A DNA stretch of 36,499 bases. It comes from Chromatiales bacterium. GTDB lineage: Bacteria > Pseudomonadota > Gammaproteobacteria > Steroidobacterales > Woeseiaceae. Below are positions 33,073 through 36,499 of the stretch, in pieces (position 1 is the first letter of the stretch; every line of letters starts with the position of its first letter). Where the stretch lies: assembly GCA_024679535.1 (NCBI GenBank), contig JAIBDF010000018.1, forward strand, positions 1 through 36,499, written 5' to 3'. Made by a program: the position numbers and the translations under genes. The notes under the pieces are model-generated. The model had not been told where the DNA came from. It did no database searches and saw only the letters and a list, made by a program, of their open reading frames with translations.

Positions 33073-34416
33073 TGGCACTGCGAGATCTTGAATCCGTTCT
33101 TCGCCGCTCCTCCTTCGTTCCTGGTGATGCATTCCGGTTGCATCATCGTGGCGTCCATTGTTACGCCGCTCCTCAAAATACGGCAGGCGATGGACACCCG
33201 TCGCACTGCCGAATTGATAGTCGATACTATCGATTAGTTCCTGGGCCGTGCTGAAACGCAGGTCGCGGTTACCGGCCAGTGTCTTATCGACGATGGGCTG
33301 GTAGTGCTCAAGTGCCTCACCCATACGAGGTGCAGCCAAGTCGTTACTTGCCAGGCGGATTTCTTCAAACGATCTACCCGGGTAAGGCACGTCACCGGTA
33401 AAGATCCGGAACCAAAGTGCGCCGAAGCTATATATATCACTGCGCACATCGAGCGATTCGCCGCGCATCTGTTCCGGGCTCATAAAATATGGCGACCCCA
33501 TCGAGTAGCTCGCACCTTCTTGATACCGGGCGGCGACGATTCGTTTGCTAATGCCAAAATCGATCAGAACCGGGGCACCATCGGCACGAATCATCACATT
33601 GTTCGGCTTAAGGTCGAGATGCAGGAAGCCGGCTTCATGGATAGCCCGCAACGATTCGGCCACGCGTCGGAGATGGGAAACACGGCTTGCTCTTCGACCC
33701 GAGACGGCAAATACATCCTTAATCGTACCCCGCGGAAAGTATTCGAGCGCCATGTAGGCGTAATTGTCTTTTTCGCCATATTCATAGGCTTGGGCGACGT
33801 ATTCACCACCGAGCTTACGCAGCGTTTCATATTCCTGACGAAGCATAAGATGATGTTCGAAACCCTTGTTGTTTGTTACGAGTTCGCAGATTTTCAGAGC
33901 GACGTCCCGACCTGCGCGATCGTCGTACGCACGGTAAATGGTCGCGTTGTATGTGCCCACGAGCGGTTCACAAATTGTATAGCCGGGAATATCCGGGGCT
34001 CCGTCCCGGGCCTTTTCTGACCGCTCTAGCTGTCGCTGCGCGATCCCGCCGAACCTTTCGAGTATCGATGAAGACGAGACCTCGCTGGCCGCCAAGAAGG
34101 TCGCAGCGCCAAGTGCCGTCGACTGCGCCGATCGCATCGCCTTTGGGTCGTTGCTGACGATGACGATCTCGGGATGAACATCAAGTTTGAGGATGCGCAT
34201 CAGAAAGATACCGATTGTGAGCTCGGCTGCCTTTTTAAAGCCCAACTGGACGATAATCAGCTGATAACGCGTTACCTGCATACGATCCAGGTACATCGGA
34301 GCATTGACCACTCGCGAGTACTCGAGCATCATCTTCGGCCACTGCATGGTCACATGGTGTCCGAGCCATTCCCTTAAGTTCAGATCGTCCGTAATAATTA
34401 GGGCGCACCGCTTCAT
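33070..34416 (-). CDS. Ser/Thr protein kinase with N-terminal pseudo-receiver domain
   Basis: The product is 448 aa. Residues 1-120 have the alternating pattern of a response-regulator receiver (CALIITDDLNLREWL, YQLIIVQLGF, PEIVIVSNDP), but the phosphoacceptor Asp position reads Q-L, so phosphorylation is unlikely. Residues 145-410 are a Hanks-type kinase: VALKIC with Lys175, QEYETL with a helix C Glu near 195, HLDLKPNN at 266-273 (HLD instead of HRD), IDFGIS with Asp286, and MSPEQ. The glycine loop is degenerate (PLVGTYNATIYRA). The catalytic Lys, Asp and Asp remain, so activity is plausible. The start has AAGGA 7 nt upstream. It converges with pgaD and has a sigma-54-type promoter candidate upstream. 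Its partners are unknown. Confidence 0.9.
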   Translation of the reverse strand: MKRCALIITDDLNLREWLGHHVTMQWPKMMLEYSRVVNAPMYLDRMQVTRYQLIIVQLGFKKAAELTIGIFLMRILKLDVHPEIVIVSNDPKAMRSAQSTALGAATFLAASEVSSSSILERFGGIAQRQLERSEKARDGAPDIPGYTICEPLVGTYNATIYRAYDDRAGRDVALKICELVTNNKGFEHHLMLRQEYETLRKLGGEYVAQAYEYGEKDNYAYMALEYFPRGTIKDVFAVSGRRASRVSHLRRVAESLRAIHEAGFLHLDLKPNNVMIRADGAPVLIDFGISKRIVAARYQEGASYSMGSPYFMSPEQMRGESLDVRSDIYSFGALWFRIFTGDVPYPGRSFEEIRLASNDLAAPRMGEALEHYQPIVDKTLAGNRDLRFSTAQELIDSIDYQFGSATGVHRLPYFEERRNNGRHDDATGMHHQERRRSGEERIQDLAVP

Positions 34417-34923
34417 AATCGCGTCCTTCCCTCCGTCCCTGTAGTCTGCGCGTTCCGCGCGGTTGCACTTGATTGCTTCACGTAATTAAAAGCAAATTCT
34501 ATGCCAGACTTAAGACGATGATGTTGAAATGCCTTTTCTGCAAAGGTTTGAGCGTGGCTCATGCCGGGGCTCTTCGGCAAATTAGTGCACTCGTATTTTT
34601 TCTGTAAAATTAATCGACTGGCGATGATTCTTATGGTGAATTCCAACAGATTATTGTCAACGAAAACTCTGTGTGGGCCGCCAGAACGCCTCTGACGACG
34701 TACCGTGGTGTGTGATACGGCCTAATTCTGTAATCTAATCCGACACCAGCGATCTGCTGCCCGCCCGCATTGGACCAGGCGATTCGACATAATCTTTGCG
34801 GCATGGCGATAAGGTCCGATTCAGCTTCCGGCGTCAGTTCGTAGATCCAGCCAAAGTGCTAAGCTACGCATTGCTTGTCCTTACCGTTGCCAGGCCTTCT
34901 ACCGTTTTCTTCAGGATCAGATA
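34417..34923. other. Intergenic region upstream of the kinase and the secreted protein
   Basis: These 507 bp separate two divergent genes. Beyond the sigma-54 candidate, a minus-strand frame from 34858 to 34631 stays open between stops and contains FGWIYELTPE, similar to FAWVFELTPE in the membrane TPR protein at 23005. It has no suitable start and little other similarity, so it may be a gene remnant or chance. No RNA gene was recognised. Confidence 0.45.
34491..34506 (-). promoter_or_regulatory. Sigma-54 (-24/-12) promoter candidate for the kinase
   Basis: The minus strand reads TGGCATAGAATTTGCT, which fits TGGCAC-N5-TTGCW with the invariant GG and GC at the right spacing. A transcript would start about 65 nt before the kinase start codon. 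No enhancer-binding site was recognised. Confidence 0.5.
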
Positions 34924-35523
34924 ATGTTGCTGCGCCAGACTCTGATTGTCCTCGTGATCGCTCTGCTTCTCTGCCCCGGAACGGGTCGCGCCGAGGAATA
35001 CCGACCTTCCAGTTACGATGAGTGCATTACCGACTCCATGCGGGGCGTCGGCAGTGATGTCGCCGCGCGCGCAATAATCGCCAGTTGCAGGAATCAATTT
35101 CCGGCGACGGTGCCAATCGAGACATCGCAGGCCGACAGCGTCGCGTCGCAGCCAGCACCAGAACAGCCAGTGGAGGCAGCCCAGCGGCCCGAGCAGACAG
35201 CGCCGGGAACGAGTCGTAGCTTGACCTCCGGGGAACTGCAAAACCTGAAATCGTCGGCTTTTATTTTTGCTGGTTCCTACCGCGTTACGATACAGAACAA
35301 AAACGAGCACCTGACCGTCACCGAGGTGACCGTCGCGGTCTGGAATGCGTCGAAATCGGATCTGCGCCGCAGCTACACCCTGCCCATCACGGTACCACCG
35401 CATGGCACAGGCCTGGTGACTTTCAAAGATGTGGACCCCAACCCGCACAGCGATTCGACGTGGAGCGATGGCTCGGACGACCAGTGGAGCATTGTTGCCG
35501 GAATTGGGAGAGACCCGACCTAG
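34924..35523 (+). CDS. Secreted protein with two-part architecture, function unknown
   Basis: The product is 199 aa. Residues 1-23 are a signal peptide (TLIVLVIALLLCPGTGRA). Residues 31-60 (YDECITDSMRGVGSDVAARA, then IIASCRNQFP) form a helical pair with two Cys, a motif I recall from other exported proteins of unknown function. A Pro/Gln/Ala-rich linker (62-98) joins it to a beta-rich C-terminal domain (FAGSYRVTIQNKNEHLTVTE, then VTVAVW and LPITVPPHGTGLVTF). AGGA 8 nt upstream supports ATG 34924. A long minus-strand frame covers the same bases, but this strand has the signal peptide and ribosome site. It is followed after 135 bp by the 4Fe-4S gene. Confidence 0.75.
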   Translation: MLLRQTLIVLVIALLLCPGTGRAEEYRPSSYDECITDSMRGVGSDVAARAIIASCRNQFPATVPIETSQADSVASQPAPEQPVEAAQRPEQTAPGTSRSLTSGELQNLKSSAFIFAGSYRVTIQNKNEHLTVTEVTVAVWNASKSDLRRSYTLPITVPPHGTGLVTFKDVDPNPHSDSTWSDGSDDQWSIVAGIGRDPT

Positions 35524-35658
35524 GGCTGAGGATCGAACAGCGGCCGAAGTCCTCAATCCACTTGGCAAAAAAAAGCAGCCTGATATGCGCAATTTCCCAT
35601 ATACCCACATGCCCTGATTCTGGCGTACAGTAAAATCGCTGCCAGAGGGTTTTAAGAC

Positions 35659-36499
35659 GTGGCCCATACCACACTAAAGACAAGTTACTCCGCCCTGACC
35701 GACAGGCTCAACCGTTTTCCGCAGGGCGCACCTCCTTCCGATCTTCTGTTCGAGATTTTGTCGATGCTGTTCAGTGAGGAAGAAGCCGGCCTGGTTTCAC
35801 TGATGCCAATCAAACCCTTTACGGCGAAAAAAGCCAGCCGTATCTGGAAGAAAAACCTCACCGCAACGCGGAACATACTGGATGGGTTGGCCGACAGGGC
35901 CATCCTGGTTGATTTCGAGCAGAACGGTGAAATAACGTATGCCCTGCCGCCACCGATGGCCGGTTTCTTTGAGTTCTCACTGATGCGTGTCCGCGATGAC
36001 ATTGATCAAAAAGTACTAAGCGAGCTATTTCATCAGTATTTGAATGTAGAGGAGGATTTTATCAGGGAGCTGTTTACCCGTGGTGAAACGCAGTTGGGGC
36101 GAACCTTCGTACAGGAACCCGCTTTATCCAATGAAAATGCGCTGCATGTGCTGGATTATGAACGGGCCAGCGAAGTGATCGAAACCGCAAGCCATATTGG
36201 TGTGGGACGCTGTTACTGCCGGCACAAAATGGAACATATGGGCAAGGCCTGTTCTGCACCACAGGATATTTGCATGACCTTCAACACCACCGCGTCCTCG
36301 CTTACAAGACATGGTTCTGCGCGTGCCATCGACGAAAAGGAATGTCACGACTTGTTGCAAGAGGCCTATGACAACAACCTGGTGCAGTTCGGCGAGAATG
36401 TACGCGAGAGTGTGAATTTTATTTGCAATTGCTGTGGCTGCTGTTGTGAGGCAATGATCGCCGCGCGTCGTTTTGCCATTCTCAACCCAGTGCACACGA
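35659..36499 (+). CDS. Cysteine-rich 4Fe-4S protein, truncated by the window end
   Basis: At least 280 residues are present and the frame is open at the right edge. The start is GTG 35659 with GAGGG 9 nt upstream. The first 130 residues look like a helical domain with winged-helix character (LFEILSMLFSEEEAGLVSLM). The second part has clustered cysteines: GRCYCRHKMEHMGKAC (Cys185, 187, 198), DICMTF (Cys205), and CNCCGCCC at 256-263. I recall this arrangement from a widespread family of ferredoxin-like proteins that continue into a standard ferredoxin domain with CxxCxxC repeats, which would lie beyond the window. Its role is probably electron transfer; the partner is unknown. Confidence 0.85.
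   Translation, partial: MAHTTLKTSYSALTDRLNRFPQGAPPSDLLFEILSMLFSEEEAGLVSLMPIKPFTAKKASRIWKKNLTATRNILDGLADRAILVDFEQNGEITYALPPPMAGFFEFSLMRVRDDIDQKVLSELFHQYLNVEEDFIRELFTRGETQLGRTFVQEPALSNENALHVLDYERASEVIETASHIGVGRCYCRHKMEHMGKACSAPQDICMTFNTTASSLTRHGSARAIDEKECHDLLQEAYDNNLVQFGENVRESVNFICNCCGCCCEAMIAARRFAILNPVHT

Noticed and set aside
33304-34020. Plus-strand open frame of 238 codons
   Set aside because: It is antisense to the kinase domain with all its catalytic motifs.
34864-35667. Minus-strand open frame of 267 codons
   Set aside because: The plus-strand gene at 34924 has a signal peptide and ribosome site; this frame has no plausible domain.
36124-36495. Minus-strand open frame of 123 codons
   Set aside because: It is antisense to the cysteine-rich 4Fe-4S protein, which is the real gene although it runs off the window.
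1-36499. tRNA, rRNA, CRISPR arrays, insertion sequences, toxin-antitoxin or phage defence genes
   Set aside because: I looked for these by eye on both strands and saw no cloverleaf, regular spaced repeats, transposase motifs or known defence domains.

Overview
This window looks like chromosomal DNA of a free-living, aerobic gammaproteobacterium. The likely affinity is the Woeseia/Steroidobacter side of the class. That is an inference from gene types: a TPR protein opening MRNFYSELKRRNVVKVG, a DUF885 lipoprotein, large TonB receptors, a complete pga operon and moderately high GC by eye. I see no tRNA, rRNA, CRISPR array, insertion sequence or phage gene. Almost the whole window is protein coding. 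About 14 of the products carry an export or lipoprotein signal, so the region is mainly about the envelope, scavenging and biofilm.

Layout. (1) 1-2515: a small exported protein with a duplicated domain, convergent with a DUF885 metallopeptidase-like lipoprotein. (2) 2641-8525: a MerR-family regulator divergent from a copper group, namely a 935-aa multicopper oxidase, a SCO copper chaperone fused to cytochrome c, and a small secreted protein. (3) 8562-20272: a catabolic region. On the minus strand lie a TonB receptor, a DASS (SLC13) carboxylate transporter and a D-aminoacylase-like lipoprotein. Divergent on the plus strand are a LysR regulator and a DadA-like D-amino-acid dehydrogenase. Convergent to these is a tightly overlapping operon of an exported argininosuccinate-lyase-like enzyme, an ECF sigma factor and a FecR anti-sigma factor. 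(4) 20426-22781: a decayed DUF1254/DUF1214 gene and a Tat-type flavin amine oxidase lipoprotein. (5) 23005-26176: a membrane TPR protein, a lysine-rich repeat protein and a SleB-like cell wall hydrolase. (6) 26757-32959: pgaABCD for poly-beta-1,6-N-acetylglucosamine, preceded by an intergenic region with two exact TGTGA-N6-TCACA (CRP/Vfr/Clp-type) sites. (7) 33070-34416: a Ser/Thr protein kinase with an N-terminal pseudo-receiver, a good sigma-54 promoter candidate and an out-of-frame two-helix membrane tail. (8) 34924-end: a small secreted protein and a cysteine-rich 4Fe-4S protein cut by the window edge.

The most interesting unit is region 3. An N-acyl-D-amino-acid deacylase, a carboxylate carrier, a D-amino-acid dehydrogenase and an exported fumarate-type C-N lyase together suggest a pathway that breaks down N-substituted or D-amino acids. 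Part of it would run outside the cytoplasm, with fumarate or succinate and amino acids as products. The substrate cannot be read from sequence. Starts were chosen by ribosome binding sites; three genes use TTG (lyase, sigma factor, pgaD) and two appear to use GTG (transporter, 4Fe-4S protein).
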